A stretch of 64,000 bases of DNA from Pelagibius sp. (GTDB lineage: Bacteria > Pseudomonadota > Alphaproteobacteria > Kiloniellales > Kiloniellaceae): assembly GCF_028289705.1 (NCBI RefSeq), contig NZ_JANQOI010000034.1:1-64000 (forward strand). The letters are read 5' to 3'. Position numbers and translations under genes: made by a program. Position 1 is the stretch's first letter. Each line of letters opens with the position of its first letter. This document shows, one piece after another, positions 44,301 through 52,778 of this stretch. Below the pieces are notes generated by a model that did not search any database, had not been told where the DNA came from, and worked only from the letters and a program-made list of their open reading frames with translations.

Positions 44301-47142
44301 GCTGACCCCGGTGCTCAGCAACGGCTCGGCGAAATTCGATCTCGGCGTGATCGGCATCCCCCATTCCGCCCAGAACGTGGGCCTGAAGCAGGGCAGCGAT
44401 CAGGATGCGCTCACCATGATCTGGGAGCACAACACCGATCTCTTCGAGACCTCGACCATTGCCCGCATGATCGAGCACTACAAGATCCTGCTGGCGGCCA
44501 TGGTCGCCGATCCCGAGCAGCGCATCTCCGAGCTGCCGATCGGCAGCCCGGAGGAGCGCCGCCAGCAGCTCGTCGAGTGGAACGCCACGGCGGCCGAACT
44601 GCCGGGCGACCGATGCCTGCCGGACCTGATCCAGGCCCAGGCGGCGCGCAGCCCCGACGCCGTCGCCGTGGTCTTCGAGAACCGGCAGCTCACCTATGGC
44701 GAGTTGGAACTGAGCGCCAACCAGTTGGCCAACCACCTGCGCGGTTTGGGGGTCGGCCCCGGCACGCTGGTCGGCCTCTGCCTCGAGCGCTCGCCGGCCA
44801 TGCTGATCGGCCTGCTGGGCATTATGAAGGCCGGCGGTGCCTACGTGCCCATCGATCCGACCTTCCCGCGCGAACGCCAGAGCTTCATGATCGAGGACGC
44901 CAAGATCGGGCTGCTGGTGAGCGAAGGCGATCTTTGCCGGGACCTGGTGGGCGAAACGGTGACCCTGGTGCGCCTCGATGCCGACAGCGCGGCCTTGGCG
45001 GAACAGCCGAAGACACCGCCAGAGGGAGTCGGCCTCGGCCCGGAGGACCTCGCCTACGTCATCTATACCTCCGGCTCCACCGGCCTGCCCAAGGGCGTGC
45101 GGTTGCCGCATCGCGCCCTGGTCAATTTCCTCACGACAATGGCCGAGAAACCTGGGCTAACGGCAGAGGACCGGCTCTTCGCGGTGACCACCCTCTCCTT
45201 CGACATCGCCGGCCTGGAACTCTATTTACCGCTGACCGTCGGCGCGCGGGTCATCATCGCCAGCCGCGCGGTGGCGACCAACGGCGAGCTGCTGGCCGAG
45301 CAGCTTCGCGAAACCGGCGCCACAGTCATGCAGGCGACGCCGACGACCTGGCAGATGATGATCGACAGCGGCTGGCAGGGCGATCCGCAATTCACCGCAC
45401 TCTGCGGTGGTGAGGCACTGCCGCGGACGCTGGCGGAGCAGTTGCTGCCGCGGGTCAAGCGCCTGTGGAACATGTACGGCCCGACCGAGACGACCATCTG
45501 GTCGGCGGTGCACCCGGTGGAGAGCGGTGAAGGACCGGTGCCGATCGGCCGGCCCATCGCAAACACCCAGATCTATCTGATCGATGCCTACGGCAAGATC
45601 GTCCCGCCGGGGGTCATCGGCGAACTCTGCATCGGCGGCACCGGCGTGGCCCTCGGCTATCTCGACCGCCCGCAGCTCACCGCCGAACGTTTCATCGAGA
45701 ATCCCGTGGCCGACGCGCCGGATGGCGTCATCTACCGCACCGGCGATCTGGCGCGCTATCAAGCCAACGGAACGCTGGTCTGCCTGGGCCGGACCGACCA
45801 CCAGGTCAAGATGCGGGGCTTTCGCATCGAACTGGGCGAGATCGAAACGCTGCTGGAACGCCAGGACGCCGTGCGTCAGGCCGTGGTGCTGCTGCGTGAG
45901 GACGTACCGGGCGACCAGCGCCTTGTGGCCTATCTGGTTCTGGCCGGTGAGGGCGGCGACGGGACCACGGGAGAGATCCTTTCCCGTCTGCGCGATCATC
46001 TGCCGGACTACATGACACCGAGCATCGCCGTGGTGCTGGACAGCCTGCCGTTGACGCCCAACGGCAAGATCGACCGCAAGGCCCTGCCGGAGCCGCAGGG
46101 CATTCGCGACGAAGCAGCGGCCAGCTACCTGGCCCCGCGCAATGCGGTGGAGCAGGAGCTGCAGGAGATCTGGCAGGAGGTGATCGGCGTCTCGCCGCTT
46201 GGCGTGCACGACGACTTCTTCGAGGTTGGGGGGCATTCCCTCCTCGCCATCCGCTTGGTCGCGGCGATCGAGAAACGCATGGGCCAGCGCATTACCCTGG
46301 CCGCCCTGCTGCAGGGCCGGACCATCGAGGCAATCGCCCGCATGCTGGGAGCGACAGAGGTGGAAGCACCGGCGCCCAGCGCTGTCCAGGTGGACCAGCT
46401 CACCGGCGAGGAGAGCTTCCTTGCCGTACAGAGCGCCGGATCGCGCACGCCCTTCTTCGCCGGCGGCAGCCATCCGCGCTACCGCGAGCTGGCGCGGCGG
46501 CTGGGTACCGACCAGCCCTTCTACCAGCTCGACATCTATGCGCTGCAAAGCCAGCGGATGTCTCAGGGTCTGAAGCCCTTTGACCGGATTGAGGACATGG
46601 CGACCACTTATGTGCGCCACCTCCAGTCGGTGCAGCCTGAGGGACCCTATAAGCTGGGCGGCGGCTGCGAGGGCGCCTATGTCGCCTTCGAAGCGGCCCT
46701 GCAACTGCAGCAAAAAGGCCAGGAGGTGAGCTGCCTGGTTCTCTGGATCCCGCCGGCCATGCGTGAAGCGCCGGGCTTCGTGCTGGGCAGAACCTTCCCC
46801 TTCCGGGTGGCCAAGCAGCTGCATCAATTCGTCAGCAGCGGCGCCTACAGCAACCTGCGCAGGGCCACGCTGTCCCATCAGCTGCGCCACGAATACATCG
46901 ACTACAAGATCTTCCGGGCAATCGATGGCTACCTTCCGGCCCGGCGCTTCGACGGTGAGGTCGTGATCGTGCGCACTGAAACCAGTCCGCGCAATTCCCG
47001 GGATCTGAACCAGCAATGGTATGACAACACCACGAAGGGCGGGTCGGTCCAGGTCATGCCGGGCGACCACGGCAACTGGCTGGACGACGACCACATCGCC
47101 AACTTCAGCGATTTGCTGAAGAAGACCCTCGGCGGGGACTAG
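41308..47142 (+). CDS. Dimodular non-ribosomal peptide synthetase, A-T-C-A-T-TE
   Basis: 1944 residues. A1 (about 25-535) has YIIYTSGSTGRPKG at 178 and a C-terminal NGKVDRNAL. T1 has LGGDSL with Ser571. C (about 625-1075) has the intact HHLVHDG motif at 763-769. A2 has YVIYTSGSTGLPKG at 1250. T2 has VGGHSL with Ser1644. The C-terminal thioesterase-like domain has the elbow GGGCEGA with Cys1787 in place of Ser, and His1921. My reading of the specificity pockets, by alignment to GrsA, is DILQ-IC-LIWK for A1 and DILQ-AC-MIWK for A2. Both resemble the published glycine code DILQLGLIWK. A dipeptide of small residues, released by the Cys-TE, is inferred. Its TAG stop shares the palindrome CTAG with the PPTase stop. 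Confidence 0.92.
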   Translation: MNDSAVTAGETALSDTVRQVSGPLEGDPRSATFPDLFMEQAARTPAATALVFGETSLSYQELDRRSNQLAHKLQSLGVQPNQPVALAIERSADMVVGLLGVLKAGGAYIPLDPAYPGERIAFMLEDSQSKLILTQEGLLGSLPAGDAELLCLDRDWPQIAEHPETAPESAATADDLAYIIYTSGSTGRPKGVEIQHRALANFLASLREEPGLNADDRLLAVTTLSFDIAGLELYLPLTVGARVVLASRTLAGDGRLLAEAIEKEAVTVMQATPATWRLLLEAGWAGKASLRIFCGGETLPRDLAEQLLPRCAELWNLYGPTEATIWSTLQRVESGDGPVPIGHPIANTEIQILDEALKPVAAGEAGELFIGGEGLARGYFKRPELTAERFLDHPLETASGKRLYRTGDLARLRPDGTLDHLGRVDFQVKVRGFRIELGEIEANLEQQEAVNQAVVMAREDRPGDKQLVAYLTAKQGQQPTSRDLREALAARLPDYMVPGLFVTLDAFPLTPNGKVDRNALPAPSIDRGSLAEDYLAPRNEGETRLAALWSEVLRVETIGVNDNFFELGGDSLKVAQIATRVRETFKVNMPLRLLFENPTVADLLPRVEALPPSAEGLEELPLVEVKRGEHIPLTFAQERIWFIHTLNPDNLAYNFHSWIAFRGKLNFAALQQALDEILRRHESYRSSFPMIEGRPQQVIHPAEPYSLTLIDFSVQPEDRREAALKAWCAEEFDRRFDLGAIPLVHWNLVKMGEDDHRLMHSEHHLVHDGWSFNVFLRELVDLYRAYAKGEPSPLPELPVQFAEFGTWQHQWMQGAVSDHQLAYWKERFKTIPPVLDMPHKGPRPASQTFRGTSLRPEIPLDLCNDLRALSRQEGSSFFMTMLAGFMALLHRYSGEDDVAIGTFFANRRQQASEGLIGMILNNVVIRASLEANPTVREFIAQIRDLLLEGAEHQDVPFDRVVEAVQPKRDLSYNPLFQVMFSFHDEPMPEETLEGLDVKLTPVLSNGSAKFDLGVIGIPHSAQNVGLKQGSDQDALTMIWEHNTDLFETSTIARMIEHYKILLAAMVADPEQRISELPIGSPEERRQQLVEWNATAAELPGDRCLPDLIQAQAARSPDAVAVVFENRQLTYGELELSANQLANHLRGLGVGPGTLVGLCLERSPAMLIGLLGIMKAGGAYVPIDPTFPRERQSFMIEDAKIGLLVSEGDLCRDLVGETVTLVRLDADSAALAEQPKTPPEGVGLGPEDLAYVIYTSGSTGLPKGVRLPHRALVNFLTTMAEKPGLTAEDRLFAVTTLSFDIAGLELYLPLTVGARVIIASRAVATNGELLAEQLRETGATVMQATPTTWQMMIDSGWQGDPQFTALCGGEALPRTLAEQLLPRVKRLWNMYGPTETTIWSAVHPVESGEGPVPIGRPIANTQIYLIDAYGKIVPPGVIGELCIGGTGVALGYLDRPQLTAERFIENPVADAPDGVIYRTGDLARYQANGTLVCLGRTDHQVKMRGFRIELGEIETLLERQDAVRQAVVLLREDVPGDQRLVAYLVLAGEGGDGTTGEILSRLRDHLPDYMTPSIAVVLDSLPLTPNGKIDRKALPEPQGIRDEAAASYLAPRNAVEQELQEIWQEVIGVSPLGVHDDFFEVGGHSLLAIRLVAAIEKRMGQRITLAALLQGRTIEAIARMLGATEVEAPAPSAVQVDQLTGEESFLAVQSAGSRTPFFAGGSHPRYRELARRLGTDQPFYQLDIYALQSQRMSQGLKPFDRIEDMATTYVRHLQSVQPEGPYKLGGGCEGAYVAFEAALQLQQKGQEVSCLVLWIPPAMREAPGFVLGRTFPFRVAKQLHQFVSSGAYSNLRRATLSHQLRHEYIDYKIFRAIDGYLPARRFDGEVVIVRTETSPRNSRDLNQQWYDNTTKGGSVQVMPGDHGNWLDDDHIANFSDLLKKTLGGD

Positions 47143-47954
47143 CGGTCCAGGCTGCGGAAGCGGCAGAGCGGCGGCGGCCCCTCGATCGCCAGCGCGGCCC
47201 TGAAGCGTTGGTCGAGGGGTGTCTCGAGGGCTAGATCCATCAGCGACCATCGCCCCGCCGCACCGGGGTCGAAGTCGGTGGAGATCAGCCGCGCCGGCGC
47301 CCTTGGATCCACCGATACGCAAAACCCGTCAAGCGGCAGGCTGAGGCCACCGCCATAGGCTTTCAAGAGGGCCTCTTTGCGCGTCCAGCAGGCAAAGAAG
47401 GCCTGCGCATAGAGCGCCTGCGGGATGGCCGCCAGGGCGGAGAGCTCGCCGCGGGCGAAGAAACGTTTGGCCACGGCTGGCAGATCGTCGCTCGGGCGCA
47501 GCGCCTCAAGATCGACACCCAACGCACGCCCGCGCGCCACCGCCAGCAGGGCTTGGCCGGCGCTGTGGGAGAGGTTGAATTGGATATCCTCGCCCTGCGG
47601 CGGTCCGCCCAGCGCCGGCTTTCCGGCCGAGCCATAGGCAAAGCGCAGGGCCGCAGGATCCCTGTCCAGATAGCGGGCCAGGATCCGCCGCAGGGCCGCC
47701 CGGCCGGCAATGAAATGCTGCCGGTCCCGGTCAAAGCGGAAGCGCGCAGCCCGTGCGGTCTCGTCCGCGCTGAGCAGTGCCGCCTCGCCCTGCCCCGCGA
47801 CCTCATCCAGAGCGATCGGCCAGAGATCGACCGCGCCGTTCAGCCCCGCCGGCTTCCGCGGCGACCGCTCGTTCTGCCGATGGGGCCCACCGCGCTCCGG
47901 CCCCTCGCCGCTCGCGCCTCTGCCCAGCGGCCGCTCGGACCCTCGGATTTCCAT
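47139..47954 (-). CDS. Sfp-type 4'-phosphopantetheinyl transferase
   Basis: About 271 residues from the ATG at 47954; an ATG at 48023 would add 23 residues, and neither has a good ribosome site. The first 35-40 residues are Arg/Gly-rich and not conserved-looking. The magnesium/catalytic motifs are GVDLEAL and FFACWTRKEALLKAYGGGL. It would attach phosphopantetheine to Ser571 and Ser1644 of the NRPS and possibly the ACP at 30769. It is convergent with the NRPS gene, the two stop codons overlapping in one CTAG. Confidence 0.88.
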   Translation of the reverse strand: MEIRGSERPLGRGASGEGPERGGPHRQNERSPRKPAGLNGAVDLWPIALDEVAGQGEAALLSADETARAARFRFDRDRQHFIAGRAALRRILARYLDRDPAALRFAYGSAGKPALGGPPQGEDIQFNLSHSAGQALLAVARGRALGVDLEALRPSDDLPAVAKRFFARGELSALAAIPQALYAQAFFACWTRKEALLKAYGGGLSLPLDGFCVSVDPRAPARLISTDFDPGAAGRWSLMDLALETPLDQRFRAALAIEGPPPLCRFRSLDR

Positions 47955-48625
47955 GACGCTGGAGGGTAGAGGGCGCGCTGGGACGCAACAAGGCTGCTTC
48001 GCCGTGTGCGAGCCTTCGGTCATTCACGCATCGCGCTTGCCCGCACAGACCTGGAAAGAGCGGCGACTCGACCCATAGCTGTATTCCACTAGAAAATAAA
48101 ACTCGGAATAAATTGAACCCTTCATGGGACAATTGATTGAAGACAGCAACCAAAGTGATGCCCAGCAACCAACCTGTTTCAATTAGCGAAACAAGAAATA
48201 AAGACTAACCGCGGAGTTTGCTGAATAGAAACAACAAGAACCAAAAATGTCATTGGTCAGGGGATGGGCTCCCGATATATATGGTTAACACTTTCGAATA
48301 GGGAAATCCCTTCCGATTCGCCGCTGAAAGGAGTCGGCTCTGAAGCCCCGCAAAAACGCCGACCTCACCTCACGTCCAGCGGCCCTCATCCCCAGAGTCT
48401 TGATTCTAAACGAAAAATTCAAGGCGTTTTGTAATCGCTTGAGTTCAATAGGGGCTCTTGCAAGACGCCGTGAAGTAAAAACCGGGGATCTGTGTCAAAT
48501 CGGAGACTTCTGTTCATTCAGGCGTTTCGGCCCGACCGCGTTAACTTTTTTTTCTTGGCTCTTTGAGAGTCTTAAACCCGCCAGGACGGCCGTTTCGACC
48601 AACCTCCTAACGTGAACGGAAAGTA
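47955..48625. other. Long AT-rich intergenic region before the acyltransferase genes
   Basis: More than 600 bases without a supported gene, much AT-richer than its surroundings. TTGGTC (48253-48258) and TATATA (48276-48281) are 17 bases apart and may be a promoter, leaving a leader of about 340 bases. A short palindrome AGGGA-AA-TCCCT is at 48300-48311. A small RNA or a long regulatory leader is possible but nothing is decisive. Confidence 0.4.
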
Positions 48626-49474
48626 ATGGGATACTACCCTTCGTCCGAAGACCTGCACCCTTCACTGCCAGCGACTTCCCTCGCTCTCGGAAGCAGCACG
48701 AATCCACCGGTGCCGTCGCCTCCGAACGCCAGGGCCGAGGCCCTGCGCCGTTTCGATGAGGTGTTCAAGGAAGCCACGGCGAGTGAACCCCACGAGATCA
48801 CCGAGGCCTTTCGGTTGCGTTATCAGGTCTATTGCCTGGAGCGCGGCTTCGAGGAGGCCGAGGCCTTCGCCGGCGGCATGGAGCGCGACCAATACGACGA
48901 CGACGCTTTCCACACGCTGCTGACGGATCGGAAAAGCGGTCATGCCCTAGGCACTGTCAGGCTCATCAAACCAGAGGCCGCGTCCGATTGGCTGTCCGAG
49001 CTGCCCCTGGCCGCCTATGCTCCTCCGGAGAGCGTCGAGGAGTTGCTCCGGCTGCCCGCCGGCGCGACTGCAGAAGTCTCCCGCTTCGCCATCGCGCGCT
49101 CGGCGCGCAAGCTGCTGCGGTTGGTTCCCAGGCAGGACGGTACCGAGCTGGAGGAGCAGCCGCGCTTGCGCGAAAGGCTGCTGCCCTATATGTCCCTCGG
49201 CCTGATCCGCGGCCTGGTGCGGCTCAGCATCGAGCAGGGCATCACCCATTGGTGCCTGGCAGCCGAGCCCAGCCTGCTGCGGCGTCTGCGCGGCTTTGGC
49301 CTGCACTTCAAGGATGCCGGCCCCCTGGTCGACCACCGGGGATTGCGCCAGGTCTGCTATGCCGAACTGAAGAGCCTCCTGGAGCGGGCCGAGAAGGAGC
49401 GCCCGGAGTTCTGGAGCGTGATCACGCAGGGCGGATTTCTGACCCCCGCCAACCGCGTCATGAAGGCCGCCTAG
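48626..49474 (+). CDS. PEP-CTERM/exosortase system-associated acyltransferase 1
   Basis: 282 residues. The core ITEAFRLRYQVYCLERGFEEAE, then GTVRLIKP and AEVSRFAI, is typical of the exosortase-associated acyltransferase family, which shares the GNAT-like fold of acyl-homoserine-lactone and N-acyl amino acid synthases. It probably transfers an acyl chain from ACP or CoA to an amine. The first 35 residues are Pro/Ser-rich and variable. It is followed after 355 bases by a paralogue; both could act on the NRPS or amide-ligase products. Confidence 0.85.
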   Translation: MGYYPSSEDLHPSLPATSLALGSSTNPPVPSPPNARAEALRRFDEVFKEATASEPHEITEAFRLRYQVYCLERGFEEAEAFAGGMERDQYDDDAFHTLLTDRKSGHALGTVRLIKPEAASDWLSELPLAAYAPPESVEELLRLPAGATAEVSRFAIARSARKLLRLVPRQDGTELEEQPRLRERLLPYMSLGLIRGLVRLSIEQGITHWCLAAEPSLLRRLRGFGLHFKDAGPLVDHRGLRQVCYAELKSLLERAEKERPEFWSVITQGGFLTPANRVMKAA

Positions 49475-49829
49475 CCGCCGCGACCCTGTCAGTGCGAATG
49501 GGCCGCGCTGCGCCTCCGGCTCGCGCCGGACGAAGTCTTGCCTGCCGTCAACAAGTCATACGAGTAAACAACTAAAACGTAAAACTCCTCGTAGGCTTCA
49601 GTTAACTCAAAATCGAACGGGTGTTCCGCCGGTGCCGGCATTTACCGAGCATTAACGGCGGCAAGGTATTTTTGTGTCACAGAGACAACAAATTAGATGT
49701 ATCGGTCGTCTCGGTGATTTAACAGCGCTCAGGAAGTCTTGCTGTAGCAGTGACCGGGCATAGGTGACGAGGACGGTGGTTGAGTGGGTCGGCTTTCGTC
49801 TGAAAACTGCGTCACAAGGACAAGAATCC
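49475..49829. other. Intergenic region between the two acyltransferase genes
   Basis: About 355 bases, AT-rich in the middle (49550-49750). I see no good -24/-12 site, no clear sigma-70 promoter and no terminator. The size suggests that the second acyltransferase has its own promoter. Confidence 0.4.
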
Positions 49830-50675
49830 ATGTCCATCATCGTTGAAAACCCGGGTCTCACGAAGGCACAGCCTCCGGCCGTCGCCCGCTCTTCGAAGAG
49901 CGGACCGAACCCCGCAGTCGCCTCGCGAGTCGCCCGCGATCTCTATCGGCAGTACTTCGATACCCTGGTGGTCACAGACGACGACAAGGAGCTGCGCGAC
50001 GAGGCCCTTCGCCTGCGCTATCAGGTCTACTGCGTCGAGAACCCCTTTGAGGATCCGGGCGACAACCCCGAGGGTCTTGAAAGCGATCCCTTCGACGCGC
50101 GTGCCGTTCACTGCCTTCTGCAGCACAAGCGCAGCCGCGCCATGGCCGGCACGGTTCGCCTTGTCCTGCCCAACCAAGACGATCCGGCCCGTAGCTTCGC
50201 GCTCCAGGAAGTTTGCCAGGACCCGCTGATCTCCGACCGCGAGCGCTTTCCCATTGCGAAGATGGCGGAGGTGTCGCGGTTCTGCATCTCGAAGGACTTC
50301 CGACGCCGCCAGGGCGACTGGCTCTATCCCCAGAGCAATGAGCCGGAGGACAACAGCGACGAGCGCCGGGTGATCCCCAATATGACCCTGGGGCTGATCG
50401 AAGGCCTGGTGCGCATGAGCCTGGAGAACGGCATCACCTATTGGTGCGCTGTGATGGAGCGACCCCTGCTGCGTCTGCTCTCGCGCCTGGGCATTCACTT
50501 CAACGACATCGGACCGCTGGTGGACTACCACGGCCGACGCCAGCCCTGTTTCATTCCCCTCGAGACCCTGCTGCGCCGCGTTCACGAGGAACGTCCCGAC
50601 GTCTGGCAAATTCTGACCGATGGCGGACGGCACTGGGATCAACTAGAGTGTGCCCTGGCAGCCGACTCTCAGTAG
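49830..50675 (+). CDS. PEP-CTERM/exosortase system-associated acyltransferase 2
   Basis: 281 residues from the ATG at 49830, preceded by AAGGA. It shares with its neighbour the blocks ALRLRYQVYCVENPFE, AGTVRLVLP, MAEVSRFCISK and LGLIEGLVRMSLENGITYW. The two proteins are clearly paralogous but far from identical. It ends 12 bases before the ThiF-nitroreductase gene, so these two are probably cotranslated and may act on the same product. Confidence 0.87.
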   Translation: MSIIVENPGLTKAQPPAVARSSKSGPNPAVASRVARDLYRQYFDTLVVTDDDKELRDEALRLRYQVYCVENPFEDPGDNPEGLESDPFDARAVHCLLQHKRSRAMAGTVRLVLPNQDDPARSFALQEVCQDPLISDRERFPIAKMAEVSRFCISKDFRRRQGDWLYPQSNEPEDNSDERRVIPNMTLGLIEGLVRMSLENGITYWCAVMERPLLRLLSRLGIHFNDIGPLVDYHGRRQPCFIPLETLLRRVHEERPDVWQILTDGGRHWDQLECALAADSQ

Positions 50676-50687
50676 GGTAAGTCGGCA

Positions 50688-52763
50688 ATGAGACAGCTTC
50701 GGACGGCGCACCCCATGGCCGACGCCGGCTTCGACTACGATGAAGCCTTCGACCGCAACATCGGCTGGGTAACCCAGGACGAGCAGCGCAGCCTGCAGTA
50801 CAAGCGTGTGGCGATTGCCGGCATGGGCGGCGTCGGCGGCGTGCATCTGCTTACTCTGACCCGCATGGGTGTCGGCGCCTTCAACATCGCCGATCTCGAC
50901 AGTTTCGAGCTGGCGAACTTCAACCGCCAGGCCGGGGCAGCCCTCTCGACCATCGGCAAATCCAAGGTCGAGGTGATGGCCGGGATGGCGAAGGACATCA
51001 ATCCCGCCCTCGACCTCCAGACCTTCGGCGACGGCGTGACCGAGGCCAACATCGACGCCTTTCTGGACGGCGTCGACCTCTTCGTCGACGGCTTCGACTT
51101 CTTCGTGCCGGACATCCGGGCCAAGGTCTTCCGGCGTTGCGCGGAACGCGGCATTCCGGCGATCACCGCCGGCCCCATCGGTTTCGGCACCAGCTACATC
51201 GTGTTCCTGCCGGGGCGCATGACCTTCGAGGAATACTTCCGCATCGAAGGCCTGCCCAAGGAACGCCAGTACGCGCGCTTCCTCCTGGGCCTGACGCCCA
51301 AGGGCCTGCACCGCAGCTATCTGGTGGACCCCAGCCGCCTGAACCTGGTGGAAAAGCGCGGTCCCTCCTCGGCGGCGGCGGTCCAGCTCTGTGCCGGGGT
51401 GGTCGGCGGCGAAGCGGTGAAGATCCTGCTCGGCCGCGGCAAGGTCCGCGCCGCCCCCTACTACCACCAGTTCGACGCTTTTCAAGGCCGGTTCGTTTGC
51501 GGTCGGCTGTTCATGGGCAACAGAAACCCCCTGCAGCGGCTGAAGCTCAAGATCGTCGAGCAGAACATTGCCATGACCTTGGCTCTGGCGGAGGCACAGC
51601 GCAGCGACCTGTCGGCAGACGCCCCGGAGATCGAGAAGATCCTCGATCTCGCCCGCTGGGCGCCCAGCGGCGACAACTCACAACCCTGGCGGTTCGAGAT
51701 CCTCGACGAAGACTCGCTGATCGTGCATTTGCGCGCTCAGTCGGACTGGGATCTTTACGATTACAAGGACGGCCAGCCAACGCACTTCTCCGGCGGCATG
51801 CTGCTTGAGACGCTCCGGATCGCCGCCTCTCAGTTCGGCCGCATTATGCTTTGGTCCCATGCCGGCGGGAGCGGACTGACTCAACAGGTCCGCGTGGAAC
51901 TGCCCAAATCTCCCGGCACCGTCGAAGACCCCTTGGTCCCAACCATCAAGACCCGTTCCGTCGACCGAACCCCCTACGCCCGGCGCAAGCTCGGCGAGGC
52001 CGACAAGGCCGCACTTGCCGAAGCGCTGGGCGAGGAGTTGGCCATCGAATGGCACGAGCCGCTGGGTGACCGGCTGAAGCTGGCGCGGCTCAACGCCATG
52101 GCGACCGACATTCGCCTGCGCATCGAGGAAGCCTTTCGCGTCCACAGGGCAATGCTGGACTGGGATCGCGATTTCAGCCCGACCGGCATTCCGGCCAAGG
52201 CCGTCGGGCTCGATGCCGGGACCTTGAAGGTTATGCGCTGGGGCTTCAAGGATTGGCGGCGCCTGCAAAGGATGAACGGCATGCCCGGGGGCCTTCTGCC
52301 GACGATCCTGCAGATGGACTATCTGCCGGCAATCTTCTCAGCGGCACTGTTCACCATACGCCGCGTAGGGCCGGCAGACGCCAATGGGTCTGAGAGCGAG
52401 GCTCTGCTGCGCATCGGCATCGCGTTGCAGCGCTTCTGGCTCGTTGCCGAACACCGCGGGCTGGTCCTTCAACCGGCCTTGGCGACCGCCATCTTCGCCC
52501 ACTACGGGCGCCACGACGAGTCCTTCACCGAAGATGACAAGGTTCGGAAACGGGCCAAAGACCTGGCCGGAGCCCTGCAGCAGGGCGGCTACGGCGGCGA
52601 CGATCTTGTTTTCCTCGGACGTATCGGAACGCCGAAACGCAAGGGGCCGAAGCCGCGCTCGGTGCGCCGCCCGCTCTCCGAGTTGATCCTCCGGAAAGAG
52701 GAAGAGGCTGTCACCGCAGCCCCGGCAGCCGAACATCCGATCCCTCTGCAGAACGAAGCCTGA
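50688..52763 (+). CDS. ThiF/E1-like adenylyltransferase fused to a nitroreductase domain
   Basis: 691 residues. The N-terminal E1-like domain has GMGGVGG (45-51), ADLDSFELANFNRQ (68-81) and a conserved-looking PIGFGTSYIVF. No CxxC zinc pairs are visible, unlike MoeB/ThiF. From about residue 310 a nitroreductase domain starts (ILDLARWAPSGDNSQPWRF, APSGDNSQPW at 325-334), which should bind FMN. E1 domains adenylate a carboxyl end; nitroreductase-fold proteins can oxidise peptide-derived rings. The pairing suggests activation plus redox chemistry on a peptide, tag or acyl-amino acid. It is cotranscribed with acyltransferase 2. Confidence 0.85.
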   Translation: MRQLRTAHPMADAGFDYDEAFDRNIGWVTQDEQRSLQYKRVAIAGMGGVGGVHLLTLTRMGVGAFNIADLDSFELANFNRQAGAALSTIGKSKVEVMAGMAKDINPALDLQTFGDGVTEANIDAFLDGVDLFVDGFDFFVPDIRAKVFRRCAERGIPAITAGPIGFGTSYIVFLPGRMTFEEYFRIEGLPKERQYARFLLGLTPKGLHRSYLVDPSRLNLVEKRGPSSAAAVQLCAGVVGGEAVKILLGRGKVRAAPYYHQFDAFQGRFVCGRLFMGNRNPLQRLKLKIVEQNIAMTLALAEAQRSDLSADAPEIEKILDLARWAPSGDNSQPWRFEILDEDSLIVHLRAQSDWDLYDYKDGQPTHFSGGMLLETLRIAASQFGRIMLWSHAGGSGLTQQVRVELPKSPGTVEDPLVPTIKTRSVDRTPYARRKLGEADKAALAEALGEELAIEWHEPLGDRLKLARLNAMATDIRLRIEEAFRVHRAMLDWDRDFSPTGIPAKAVGLDAGTLKVMRWGFKDWRRLQRMNGMPGGLLPTILQMDYLPAIFSAALFTIRRVGPADANGSESEALLRIGIALQRFWLVAEHRGLVLQPALATAIFAHYGRHDESFTEDDKVRKRAKDLAGALQQGGYGGDDLVFLGRIGTPKRKGPKPRSVRRPLSELILRKEEEAVTAAPAAEHPIPLQNEA

Positions 52764-52778
52764 AGCCCGGTCCGCAGG

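Noticed and set aside
42286-45111. 941-codon open frame on the minus strand
   Set aside because: It is antisense to the NRPS core motifs and has only repetitive His/Gln/Gly/Val-rich composition, a shadow of the real gene.
52051-52070. TGGCAC inside the E1-nitroreductase gene as a sigma-54 promoter
   Set aside because: The -12 half is absent at the proper spacing and no gene starts downstream.
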